From PALSA-505 sp036502085 (GTDB taxonomy: Bacteria; Actinomycetota; Actinomycetes; Streptosporangiales; Streptosporangiaceae): 64,000 bases of DNA. The translations under genes were made by a program, and so were the position numbers. The stretch covers positions 1 to 64,000 of the forward strand of contig DASXZD010000068.1 of assembly GCA_036502085.1 (NCBI GenBank), read 5' to 3'. Positions 25,944-34,178 of this stretch are shown here, piece after piece. Under the pieces are notes generated by a model, which saw nothing but the letters and a program-made list of their open reading frames with translations, ran no database searches and had not been told where the DNA came from. Each line of letters starts with the position of its first letter. Position 1 is the first letter of the stretch.

Positions 25944-27127
25944 CGTTCCACCTCCGCCTCGGCGTCGTAGCCGAACAGCCACCCCTGGCCCCGCAGTCCC
26001 CAGTTCTCATCCATCGCCCCGTCCCGTTCGCGCTGCTCTTCGCCGTCGGCGAAGTGATGATTGCGGGCGTTGCGCTGGATCGCCCGCTGCACGTGCTCGG
26101 TGCGGGGCCTGCGGATGCCTTCGTAGCGCGCCAGGGCCGCCGTCGCATCCGTGGCCGGCACGCCGCGCAGGCACGCGGCCAGCGTGACCGCATCCTCGAT
26201 GGCCTGATTGGCGCCCTGGGCTCCGAAGGGCAGCATCGGGTGGGCGGCGTCGCCGACGATGGTGATCCGCTGTCCGCTCCAGCGGCTGATCGGCGCGCGG
26301 TCGTGCAGCGCCCAGCGGGTGACGCGGTCGGCGGCCCCCAGCAGGGACTGGACGTCCTCGTGCCACCCCTGGTAGGCCTCGACCACGTCGGCTACCTTGC
26401 CTTCCTCCGTCCAGGACTCGCCGCGCCAGTCTCCAGCCGGGGTGGTAGCGACGAAACTGATATTTCTTCCGTACGAAACGGGGTAGCAGACACAGTGCTG
26501 CCCTGGGCCCAGCCACAGCGTTACCTTCGGCTCCTTGAGGAGGTGAGGCAGCCGGCTGGCCGGAATCAGGCCGCGGTAGATCGCCTGACCGGAGAACCGC
26601 GGCTCGTCGCGGACCAGCGCCTGCCGGACGACCGAGTGAATGCCGTCGGCGCCCACCACGACGTCAGCCGCCTCGGCGGATCCGTCGGCAAAGCGGATCT
26701 CGGCCGCGCCGTCCCCGTCCGCGACCGCTACGCAGCGGGCGCCGAGCCTGATGACGTCCGCGGGCAGCAAGGCGGCGAGCACTGCGTGCAGATCGGCCCG
26801 GTGCAGGCAGTAGTACGGTGCCTGGTACATGTCCTCGCAGGCCCGGCCCAGGGCCGTGCGCATCAGCACGCCGCCCGAGTCCCACCGGTGCATTTCGATG
26901 GCCTCGGGGCGCACGGCCGCCGCCCGCAGCGCGGCGCCGCCGCCCAGCCGGTGCAGCAGGCGAGTCCCGTTCGGGGACAGCTGTATCCCCGCGCCGACCT
27001 CGCCCAGCTGTGCTACCCGCTCGTACACGCGGCAGCGGACGCCTGCCCTGGCTAGCGCCGCCGCGACCGTGAGACCGGCGATCCCGGCGCCGACCACCGC
27101 TACCCGCATCTCGCTTGCCGACATCAT
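25940..27127 (-). CDS. FAD-dependent monooxygenase, salicylate-hydroxylase type
   Basis: 395 residues. VAVVGAGIAGLTVAAALARAG at the start, DVVVGADGIHSVVRQAL, and GDAAHPMLPFGAQGANQAIEDAV: class A flavin hydroxylase close to salicylate 1-monooxygenase. It would hydroxylate an aromatic acid, either directly or with loss of the carboxyl group; 3-hydroxyanthranilate, 3-amino-4-hydroxybenzoate or the coupled product are candidates. Two adjacent ATGs (27127, 27124) follow a GCGAGG site, so the start is uncertain by one codon. Confidence 0.87.
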   Translation of the reverse strand: MMSASEMRVAVVGAGIAGLTVAAALARAGVRCRVYERVAQLGEVGAGIQLSPNGTRLLHRLGGGAALRAAAVRPEAIEMHRWDSGGVLMRTALGRACEDMYQAPYYCLHRADLHAVLAALLPADVIRLGARCVAVADGDGAAEIRFADGSAEAADVVVGADGIHSVVRQALVRDEPRFSGQAIYRGLIPASRLPHLLKEPKVTLWLGPGQHCVCYPVSYGRNISFVATTPAGDWRGESWTEEGKVADVVEAYQGWHEDVQSLLGAADRVTRWALHDRAPISRWSGQRITIVGDAAHPMLPFGAQGANQAIEDAVTLAACLRGVPATDATAALARYEGIRRPRTEHVQRAIQRNARNHHFADGEEQRERDGAMDENWGLRGQGWLFGYDAEAEVER

Positions 27128-27156
27128 GTCCTCGCTTTCGCAGCAGATTCTGGGGT

Positions 27157-27185
27157 GAGGTCAGTAGTAGAGGAGGTCAGTAGTA
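27157..27185. repeat. duplicated end of the AMP-ligase gene
   Basis: GAGGTCAGTAGTA occurs at 27157-27169 and 27173-27185. The second copy contains the ligase stop codon (27177-27179) and its last two Tyr codons; the first copy is the same sequence repeated just past the stop. Confidence 0.8.
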
Positions 27186-28493
27186 AAGGAGAGCCTTGTC
27201 CCAGTCCTCGCCGGGTCCGAAGAGGCTTCTGGGCTTCACCACGTCGTGAACGCCGGTGAGGACCTTTTCGGGGACGAGCGTTCCCGGCGGCACCGCCGTC
27301 ACCTCGCATGCCACCCCGGCCGACGCCCGGACGGCCGCGGCCAGGACCGCTGTCGCGTCGGCGGCGTGCTTCTCGCCCACCTCGATCTGGATCAGCAGCC
27401 GTCGCGGCTCCGCCCTGGCTCGCCAGAACAGCACGCCGAATCGCCGGTCGAGGCCGAATACGACCTCCTCGATCTGCTGCTGAGTCACCTGCCCGCCCCA
27501 CACCTGATAGCCGAAGGCGGCCCGGCCGAACACGCGCACCGTCGGCAGTTGCCAGCCGCAGGCACAGCCGTCGTAGCTGACCTCGACGTTGTCCCCGAGG
27601 TCGTACCGGACCAGCGGCATGGCCGCATGGAACAGCGGCGTGACGACCAGGCTCCCGGTTCCCTCGGCTGACGCCTGCCCGGTCTGGGTGTCGCGGACCT
27701 CGAACAGCATCCGGTCCGCCCACAGGTGCATGCGGCCCTCCGGGCATTCCCCGGCGAGACTGCCGGTCTCGGTGGAGCCGTATTCCTGGATCACCGGCAC
27801 GTTCCACAGCTCGCTGATCCGCCGCCGGCGGACGTCGCTCAGCGGCTCACCGCCGACAAAGAGCGCGCGCAGGGCCGGGAAGTCCGTGCCTGGGTCGAGG
27901 CCGCGGGCGCGGGCCGCGGCGGCCCACAGCAGGGTTTCCGTCGGCATCGACCAGGTGAGGGTCACGCCGAGGTCATGCAGCACCCGCACGACCCGGGAGT
28001 AGGGCATGGCGAGCGAGCGGTTGTCACCCGGGATCACGGTCGCGCCGTGCAGCCGGGCGGCCGCATGCGCCAGGTGACCGGTGATCATCAGCGCGTACGG
28101 GGTGCGGACCAGGAAGGTATCGGCCGGCGAGATCCCGATCCACTTCCTGGCGTACCGCTCGGCCAGGTCAAACCAGTCCTCCTTGGTGTAGTAGGACGGG
28201 GTGGGCTGGCCGGCCGTGCCGCTCGACTCGTGATAGGTGGCCAGTTCCTCGCGGGGCACGGCCAGCAGCCCGAAGGGATAGTTGTCGCGCAGATCCTGTT
28301 TGCTGGTAAACGGGAGCGCGGCCAGGTCGGCCCGGTCCGCGGGCGGCGGACCCAGGCCGAACCTGGCGCCGTAGAACGGTGACCGGGCGGCGCGGGCGAG
28401 CGCCTGGGGGAGGAACTTGTCCTGCAGGTCGGCCAGTTCCCCGAAGCTGTTCCACTGCCCGAGCTGCGGCAGCGGCGAGACACGCGCGGTCAT
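27177..28493 (-). CDS. PaaK-type AMP ligase (aryl-acid activating)
   Basis: 438 residues of the phenylacetate-CoA-ligase branch of adenylating enzymes. P-loop SSGTAGQPTPS, EYGSTETGSLAGECPEG, RYDLGD, a CACGW pair of cysteines as in PaaK relatives, and VPEKVLTG near the C-terminal lysine. In nataxazole the related NatL2 activates 3-hydroxyanthranilate for ester formation before the amidohydrolase acts. Here the ATG overlaps the amidohydrolase TGA (ATGA), so the pair is tightly coupled. Predicted to activate one aminohydroxybenzoate and join it to the other. Confidence 0.85.
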   Translation of the reverse strand: MTARVSPLPQLGQWNSFGELADLQDKFLPQALARAARSPFYGARFGLGPPPADRADLAALPFTSKQDLRDNYPFGLLAVPREELATYHESSGTAGQPTPSYYTKEDWFDLAERYARKWIGISPADTFLVRTPYALMITGHLAHAAARLHGATVIPGDNRSLAMPYSRVVRVLHDLGVTLTWSMPTETLLWAAAARARGLDPGTDFPALRALFVGGEPLSDVRRRRISELWNVPVIQEYGSTETGSLAGECPEGRMHLWADRMLFEVRDTQTGQASAEGTGSLVVTPLFHAAMPLVRYDLGDNVEVSYDGCACGWQLPTVRVFGRAAFGYQVWGGQVTQQQIEEVVFGLDRRFGVLFWRARAEPRRLLIQIEVGEKHAADATAVLAAAVRASAGVACEVTAVPPGTLVPEKVLTGVHDVVKPRSLFGPGEDWDKALLYY

Positions 28494-29269
28494 GATGTTT
28501 CCTCTCCGATCAGCCGATGTGCGTTGCGCCAGGTGATCTTGTCTCGGGCCTCCTCGGTCAGGCCGAGCGCGTGCAGCTTGGCCAGCTCGACGCTGGGGTG
28601 CTGCATCGGGTAGTCGGTGCCGAACAGCACCCGGTCCGCGCCGAGCCGCTCGACGGCGGCCACGGCGACCCCGGTGTAGCAGCCGGAGGTCTCGGCGACG
28701 ATGTTGGCCTCGGGACGGACGACGTTGAGCGCGTACAGGTCGATGCCGACGAAGCCGCAGTGCCCGAGAACAAAGGTCACGCCGGGATAGGCCCGCGCCA
28801 GCCGGACCAGGTCGGTAACGCCCGCGCCGCCGCGGCCGAGGCAGACGACGTAGACGGGATGCCCGAACTCGGCGGCCACGTCGACCAGCGCGCGGGTGCG
28901 CGGGTCGGTGAGACCGACCCCATGGACGGCAGGCGATATCTCCATCCCGCGGAACTTGGCGGCTCGCGAGCCGTAGTGCCCGGCATCTGCGTGCGGATTG
29001 GCGAAGAAGAAGGGCAGCAGCCGGCCGTCGGTCTCCTCGCAAGCGTCGAGGAGCGCATCGTTGTCGGCGTCGGCCGTGATATGCCCCCCGCGGATGACCT
29101 GCTCGGAGAGGAGATCGGGATCGATCACGCCGGCAATGGTGACGATCGAGCGGTCGATCCCGTGCTCGTCCATCGTGGCCAGCAGGCGGCCTGAGGCACC
29201 GGGACGGCCCGGCAGCCGGGCATGGAAATCCATCACCCTGAAACGGTGCGCTGAACTCGTGCTGGTCAC
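28490..29269 (-). CDS. amidohydrolase-family protein (candidate benzoxazole cyclase)
   Basis: 259 residues of the amidohydrolase-2 (TIM-barrel) type. The first metal motif reads D14-F-H16-A-R18, so the usual second His of D-x-H-x-H is Arg. VLGHCGF and LFGTDYPMQHPSV supply later His and Asp residues. Small members of this family (NatAM, CbxI) close the oxazole ring from an aminohydroxybenzoate ester. Its position directly before the PaaK-type ligase supports the same role. GTG start at 29269, seven bases past the previous stop, after GAGCGAA; an ATG at residue 13 is an alternative. Confidence 0.8.
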   Translation of the reverse strand: MTSTSSAHRFRVMDFHARLPGRPGASGRLLATMDEHGIDRSIVTIAGVIDPDLLSEQVIRGGHITADADNDALLDACEETDGRLLPFFFANPHADAGHYGSRAAKFRGMEISPAVHGVGLTDPRTRALVDVAAEFGHPVYVVCLGRGGAGVTDLVRLARAYPGVTFVLGHCGFVGIDLYALNVVRPEANIVAETSGCYTGVAVAAVERLGADRVLFGTDYPMQHPSVELAKLHALGLTEEARDKITWRNAHRLIGEETS

Positions 29270-29276
29270 TGTTCGC

Positions 29277-30380
29277 TCATTTCTCCAGGCAGAACTCGTT
29301 GATCGGGTAGCCGACGTGCCGGTCCTCGGCGGGCAGGTAGCCGAGCACCCGATCGCCCGGCTTGAGCTCGGTGCTGTTGAGTACCGCCCCGCCCGGACCG
29401 AGCACCCGGACGTGCCAGTCGTCCTGCAGGATCAGGTTGACCGTCTGGCCGTTGGCGGCCACGGCGTCGATGGACAGCAGCGGCCTGGACTCGATCTTGA
29501 CCCGGCCGACCGTGACGAGCCGGGTCTGGCCCTTGACGTCCACGGCCAGCACCTTGCTGCCGGCCCGCAGTTCGCTGAGGTAGTTGGTCCGCTCGTCCTG
29601 GGACAGCGTGTATGAGTGGATCGCGCCCGCGTTGACCCGGAACGGCCGGGTCGGCATGTAGGGCAGCGGGTGCGTCTCGCTGACGCAAAGGATCATGCCC
29701 TTGGAGTGCGACCCGACCAGGATTCCCTCGTCTTCGTGCAGGTACGAGCAGGTATCGACGCAGGCGCGCTCGCCCATGCCGATGTGGGTGCTGCCGGTGA
29801 CCTCGAGCTCGGTCAGGCCGAGCTCGGGAGAGCCCGGCGTGGCCGAGGCCTTGAGCGCGAAGGCGTCGCCGACTCCGGCCGGGGCCATCAGCACGCCGTC
29901 CGATCCGTGCTCGAGCACCCCGAAGATGATCTCGGCTTCTTCAGGGTCGGCAGCGATGGTCACCAGGCTTCCGGTGGCCCGCGCCGCCGCCGCGATGACG
30001 ATCTCCAGCGGGATCTTGGTGGGGTCGCGGAACAGCAGCACGCTCCACCGTTCGGTCCTGGCCGACCGGCACGCATCCTCCAGGGTCTCCGCGTCGATGA
30101 TCTCGACGAAGCGGCCGAACTCCACCTCCGGGTGGCGCACTGCGAGCTCGGCGGGGGCGCCGTGCTCGGCCGGGTCGACGATCACGATGTCCACCCCGTC
30201 GAGGTCGTCGGGCAGCGGCTGCCCGTGGGGGAAGAGCACCTTCTTCACGGTCGGCGGCAGGGAGTGCAGGTCGGCCGGGTCGTCTGCGACGATCCCGTCG
30301 ATCCGGGCATGCAGCGCCTCCTGCACGATGGCTGCCTTGGTCTCCTTCAGCGAGCGGACGTCCAGCCAGCTGATCTTCAT
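29277..30380 (-). CDS. 3-dehydroquinate synthase II family enzyme, GriH type
   Basis: 367 residues. Matches archaeal-type DHQ synthase II and GriH throughout: TKIPLEIVIAAAA, VLEHGSDGVLMAP, and the hallmark FRVNAGAIHSYTL. GriH uses the C7 amino sugar made by GriI to form 3-amino-4-hydroxybenzoate. The start is fixed by GAGGAGG six bases upstream of ATG 30380. The adjacent aldolase gene and aspartokinase make GriH function far more likely than a shikimate role. Confidence 0.9.
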   Translation of the reverse strand: MKISWLDVRSLKETKAAIVQEALHARIDGIVADDPADLHSLPPTVKKVLFPHGQPLPDDLDGVDIVIVDPAEHGAPAELAVRHPEVEFGRFVEIIDAETLEDACRSARTERWSVLLFRDPTKIPLEIVIAAAARATGSLVTIAADPEEAEIIFGVLEHGSDGVLMAPAGVGDAFALKASATPGSPELGLTELEVTGSTHIGMGERACVDTCSYLHEDEGILVGSHSKGMILCVSETHPLPYMPTRPFRVNAGAIHSYTLSQDERTNYLSELRAGSKVLAVDVKGQTRLVTVGRVKIESRPLLSIDAVAANGQTVNLILQDDWHVRVLGPGGAVLNSTELKPGDRVLGYLPAEDRHVGYPINEFCLEK

Positions 30381-30411
30381 GAGAGCCTCCTCGGGTACTG
30401 CGGGATTGGAT

Positions 30412-31245
30412 TTACTGAGCAACCGGCTGAAGCCAGGCCGGAGCCTGGTCGGGAACAGCGTCGAACCCTGGGTGGATGGCCTCGCAGAGCCGCCGCACCA
30501 TGGCGCCGGGATCGGGGGCCTGGAACACGTTGCGTCCCATGGCGACGCCGGCGGCGCCGCCCCGCAAGGCGTCCTCGACGTAGGCCAGCACCGCGGGGCC
30601 GTCCTGGCGCGGGCCGCCGGCCACGATCACCGGGACGCAGACCGAGCGCACGACGTCGGCCATCGCGGCCGGCGACCCGACGTACAGGCTCTTGACGATG
30701 TCCGCGCCGAGGTCGGCGGCGATCGTGATCGCGTGGGCGACGAGGTCAGGGTCCCGGGGGTTGTCCACCCGGGGCCCGCGGGGGTACATCATCGCCAGCA
30801 GCGGGACGTTCCAGCGGTCACACGCGTCTGCCACCGTGGCCAGGTCGCTGACCTGCTGGCGCTCATCCGCCGAGCCGACGTTGACGTGCACGCTGACCGC
30901 GTCGGCACCGAGCCGCAGCGACTCTTCGACGCTGGCCACCAGGTACTTGGCGTCCGGATCGGGGGCGTGCATCGTGCTGGCGCTCAGGTGGACGATGAGC
31001 GCGGTCTCGGTGAACCCGCGGTCGCTGACATGCCGCAGGCTGCCCTTGTGCAGCACGATGGCGTCGACGCCGTTCTCCGCGATCTGCCCGACCAGCCCGT
31101 CCAGGCTGCGGTCATGTGACCGGCCGGTGAACAGCGGCCCGTCGGTGACCGAATGATCCAGGGGCACGACCAGGAGGCGTTCGTCTCCGTGCCGGTAGAG
31201 CCGCCGCAGCCGCAGTCCGCGGGCGAAGGAGTTGTTGACGAGCAT
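30412..31245 (-). CDS. DhnA-type aldolase, GriI type (2-amino-4,5-dihydroxy-one-carboxylate forming)
   Basis: 277 residues. Class I aldolase of the DhnA/ADH-synthase group: VPLDHSVTDGP near the start, Schiff-base lysine in GADIVKSLYVG, and VIVAGGPRQDGPAVL. GriI condenses aspartate-4-semialdehyde with dihydroxyacetone phosphate; GriH then completes 3-amino-4-hydroxybenzoate. GAGGAAG precedes the ATG. Lies 31 bases from the GriH-type gene and 11 bases from the aspartokinase stop, an operon order that provides its aspartate-derived substrate. Confidence 0.9.
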   Translation of the reverse strand: MLVNNSFARGLRLRRLYRHGDERLLVVPLDHSVTDGPLFTGRSHDRSLDGLVGQIAENGVDAIVLHKGSLRHVSDRGFTETALIVHLSASTMHAPDPDAKYLVASVEESLRLGADAVSVHVNVGSADERQQVSDLATVADACDRWNVPLLAMMYPRGPRVDNPRDPDLVAHAITIAADLGADIVKSLYVGSPAAMADVVRSVCVPVIVAGGPRQDGPAVLAYVEDALRGGAAGVAMGRNVFQAPDPGAMVRRLCEAIHPGFDAVPDQAPAWLQPVAQ

Positions 31246-31256
31246 GAGTCTTCCTC

Positions 31257-32627
31257 TCAGCTGAGTGGGGTGGCCTGCGTGCCGGTCCGCGCCAGGGTCA
31301 TCGACCCCATCGGCCCGACGCGGGAGTCCTTCATGCCCGCGGACGGGCCTACGCGCAGGCCCACGCTCAGGTCTGCGGCGAATTCACGGTGGAGCACCTC
31401 GACGGCCCTGATGACGCGATGCCGCGCGATGATGGCCGAGGTTCTTAGCTGAGAGGTGGAGATCCAGCTCGTCGCGATATCCTCCGCGGTCAGGGCGGAG
31501 ATCATCCGGGCCGCGTACCCGGGCCGGCTCAGCAAGCCCATGCCGACGACCGAGACCTTGCCGAGGTCGTCGTCCACCCGCAGCGACGCGATCGAGCGCG
31601 CGGTGATGTCGGCCAGGGCCAGCCGGACCAGGTCGATGTCGCCCCGCCGGATGGTGAAGCCCATCCGGAACTCATCCTCGGAGGGCCCCGACCTGGCGAC
31701 CATGTCGATCGGGATGGGCAGGTCGGCCAGCGCGGTCAGCACGTCCCCGGCCAGGTCGGTGCGGCCCTTCGGTGAATGCACGAGCACCCGGGCCACGTCG
31801 AGGTCGTGGACGATGGCGCAGACCGCTCCGTCGTTTTCCAGCATGGGATTGCCTTCCCCCCGCCGTGCGGCGGGCGGTGAGAGGGGCAGCGGAGAGATCA
31901 GGGTCCCTGGAGCGCGGCCAAGCGCATTGCGCACGTGGATCGCGATACCGCTGATGCCGGCCAGTTCCACCGCCCGTGAATGCAGCACGCGAGCCCCGGC
32001 GAAGGCCATTTCGGCCATGGTTCCCGCTTCAACGGACGCCAGCCGCCTGGCCTCGGGGACAACTCGAGGGTCAGCGGTGAACACCCCGTCGACGTCGGTG
32101 TAGATCTCGCAGCCCTGCGCGGCCAGCGCGACCGCCATCGCCACCGCGGTGGTGTCAGAGCCGCCCCGGCCGAGGGTGATGACATCGCCGCTGTCGGTGA
32201 TGCCCTGAAACCCCGTCACGACGGGGATCGCGCCCTCGGCGAGCAACTGCCCGACCCGCCCGCCGCATACCTCCGCGATCACCCCGCAGCCCGGATTGCC
32301 CCTGGCGCGGATTCCGGCTTGGGCTCCTGTCAGGGATACCGCCGGCACGCCTAGCCTGCTGATCGCCAGGGCAAGCAGGGCAGCGGAAGCGCACTCGCCG
32401 GTGGCCAGCAGCTGGTCGATCTCGCGGCCCACCTCAGGCGCGCGGACCTGGCCGCTGACTTCATCGACGGCCCTGAGCAGATCGTCGGTGGTGTCGCCGC
32501 GCGCCGAGACCACCATGACGAGCGGGTGCCCGTCCAGCCGCGTTGCGGCCGTGCGCTCGGCGATGGCCAGTACCTTGTTAAAGGTCGACAGCGAGCTTCC
32601 GCCGTATTTCCGAACCACGACTTCCAT
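31257..32627 (-). CDS. aspartokinase
   Basis: 456 residues. Kinase domain with KYGGSS, VVSARGDTTDDLL, GRGGSDTTAVA and YTDVDGVFTADPR, followed by two ACT-type regulatory repeats and a short extra C-terminal tail. It phosphorylates aspartate to supply aspartate-semialdehyde. Placed directly before the GriI-type aldolase, it is probably a dedicated, perhaps feedback-relaxed isozyme. No semialdehyde dehydrogenase is in the window, so the primary-metabolism enzyme must serve. ATG at 32627 chosen because the kinase fold starts there. Confidence 0.9.
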   Translation of the reverse strand: MEVVVRKYGGSSLSTFNKVLAIAERTAATRLDGHPLVMVVSARGDTTDDLLRAVDEVSGQVRAPEVGREIDQLLATGECASAALLALAISRLGVPAVSLTGAQAGIRARGNPGCGVIAEVCGGRVGQLLAEGAIPVVTGFQGITDSGDVITLGRGGSDTTAVAMAVALAAQGCEIYTDVDGVFTADPRVVPEARRLASVEAGTMAEMAFAGARVLHSRAVELAGISGIAIHVRNALGRAPGTLISPLPLSPPAARRGEGNPMLENDGAVCAIVHDLDVARVLVHSPKGRTDLAGDVLTALADLPIPIDMVARSGPSEDEFRMGFTIRRGDIDLVRLALADITARSIASLRVDDDLGKVSVVGMGLLSRPGYAARMISALTAEDIATSWISTSQLRTSAIIARHRVIRAVEVLHREFAADLSVGLRVGPSAGMKDSRVGPMGSMTLARTGTQATPLS

Positions 32628-32733
32628 AGCCGATCCGTTTTCTAGCGATGTGCTGACGGGTGCATAACTGAATAGTTCGCCATCCGGGGTGGCGGCGATA
32701 TCACTTGTGTACGGGATTTGGGTTATTCGGCGT

Positions 32734-33948
32734 TCAGGTCCATGCGTCAATCAGCTCGATGGCCTGATCGGGATTCAGCCTCGGGTCGCACAGGGTGGTG
32801 TACCCGGGCAGCATGGAAGCGTCATCGGCGACCCCGCCGCCCACGCATTCGGTGACCGGCGCGGGGGCGACCTCGAGGTGCAGCCCGCCCGGATGCAGAT
32901 GCAACTTCTCCAGGACGGCGCGGAACCCGATGGCCTCTCGGATCAAGTCGGTCATCCGGCGGGTCTTCACGCCGGTGGCGGCTCGTACCGTGTTGCCGTG
33001 CATGGGATCGCACATCCAGATGACCGGATGCCCGGCCTCGCGGACCGCGGCCGCGACCGGCGGCAGCGCCTCGGTCACCGCCTCCGCGCCCATCCGGACG
33101 ATCAGCGTGAGCCGCCCGGGTATCCGCTCGGGATCCAGCAACTCGCAGAGTTCGACTACCTCAGCCGGGCCGGCGCCGGGGCCGAGCTTGCAGGCCACCG
33201 GGTTGTGGACGGCGGCGAGCAGGCTCACGTGCGTCCCGCCGGGCTGCCGGGTCCGCTCGCCCACCCAGGGAAAATGGGTCGAGCCGAGCATGGTCACGCC
33301 GCTGTCGAAATCCATCCGCAGCAGGCTGGCCTCGAAGTCGATGACCAGCATCTCGTGGCTGCACCATGGTCCGGTGCCGTCATCGGCTGCGGGCCCGTCC
33401 GTGCGGCGCAGCCGGACCCGGTCGGAGACCTTCTTGCCCGCTTCGTAAGCGCGGAGCATCCGGTGCGGATCGTGGTGCCGCGCGGCGGGGGTCGCGACCT
33501 CAGAGTTGATCATGTGCCCGCGGAACACCGGCAGTTCGCGTCCCTCGTGCCGTTCAACCGAAGCGGATCGGGGCTTGGCGAACTGCCCCCCGATCCGGCC
33601 GACCTGGATCACCGGCATGCCCATCCGGCTCCCGGCGCGGGCCGCCATCTGGTCCAGCAGCGCGAGCTTGGCCGCCGTATGGGCCGGCGTGCATTCGTTG
33701 AAGCTCTCCGCGCAGTCACCGACCTGCAGGACGGCCGCCTCGGCCCTGGCCGCCTTGGCCAGCGCCTTCGTGAGGTGATCAAGCTCGGCCGCGGTGACGA
33801 TCGGGGGAAGGTCGCGGAGCAGCGCTTTTGCATGTTCGAGGGCCGGGTGCCCGTCCCACCCCGGCTGCTGCGGTGCGGCTACCGGAGCCAGCGAGTCACC
33901 TGGCGCGAGGGCCGTTCCCGGCATTGTCATAGGCAAGGTCGTACTCAT
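32734..33948 (-). CDS. type II DAHP synthase (PhzC-like)
   Basis: 404 residues. Plant-type DAHP synthase: LQVGDCAESFNEC, QVGRIGGQFAKPRS, WVGERTRQPGGTHV, VWMCDPMHGNT-like WMCDPMHGNT, and VTECVGGG. Condenses phosphoenolpyruvate and erythrose-4-phosphate to enter the shikimate route, boosting chorismate for the ADIC synthase. First gene of the nine-gene minus-strand operon. ATG 33948 is chosen by family length; an ATG at 33930 is possible. Confidence 0.92.
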   Translation of the reverse strand: MSTTLPMTMPGTALAPGDSLAPVAAPQQPGWDGHPALEHAKALLRDLPPIVTAAELDHLTKALAKAARAEAAVLQVGDCAESFNECTPAHTAAKLALLDQMAARAGSRMGMPVIQVGRIGGQFAKPRSASVERHEGRELPVFRGHMINSEVATPAARHHDPHRMLRAYEAGKKVSDRVRLRRTDGPAADDGTGPWCSHEMLVIDFEASLLRMDFDSGVTMLGSTHFPWVGERTRQPGGTHVSLLAAVHNPVACKLGPGAGPAEVVELCELLDPERIPGRLTLIVRMGAEAVTEALPPVAAAVREAGHPVIWMCDPMHGNTVRAATGVKTRRMTDLIREAIGFRAVLEKLHLHPGGLHLEVAPAPVTECVGGGVADDASMLPGYTTLCDPRLNPDQAIELIDAWT

Positions 33949-34031
33949 CAGATGATCCGCCCGTCCGGCGAGGAGTAATTTGTTACCAATCGCTGACGGA
34001 GTCGAGCCTGCCAAGAACCGGCAGGCCGGTA

Positions 34032-34041
34032 ATCACGTGAT
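34032..34041. promoter_or_regulatory. ATCACGTGAT palindrome upstream of the DAHP synthase operon
   Basis: Perfect 10-bp palindrome 84 bases upstream of the DAHP synthase ATG and about 137 bases before the divergent DsbA-like gene. A further half CGCGTGA follows at once. Identical to the site at 9197. Confidence 0.5.
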
Positions 34042-34178
34042 CGCGTGAACCGCAGCGCCATCCTCTGTGGCCGGGATATCTGCGAATAGCGGCTGAGCTG
34101 CACGCCATTCTTCGGTCCTGGTAACTATGGCGTTCTTACGCCTGGCCGGTGATCTCCGGGCCGCCGTATCATCGCGGC

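Noticed and set aside
29277..32627. Grixazone-type phenoxazinone cluster
   Set aside because: GriI/GriH-type genes are present, but no tyrosinase-like GriF or carboxylate-reducing GriC/GriD genes were seen.
32628..32750. Earlier TTG start for the aspartokinase overlapping the DAHP synthase stop
   Set aside because: The extension has no kinase similarity and begins with a rare start codon; ATG 32627 matches the conserved start of the family.
19308..33948. Phenazine cluster, because phzC-, phzD- and phzE-like genes are present
   Set aside because: No PhzF, PhzA/B or PhzG homologue was found, and an aromatising dehydrogenase, GriI/GriH and ligase/amidohydrolase genes are there instead.
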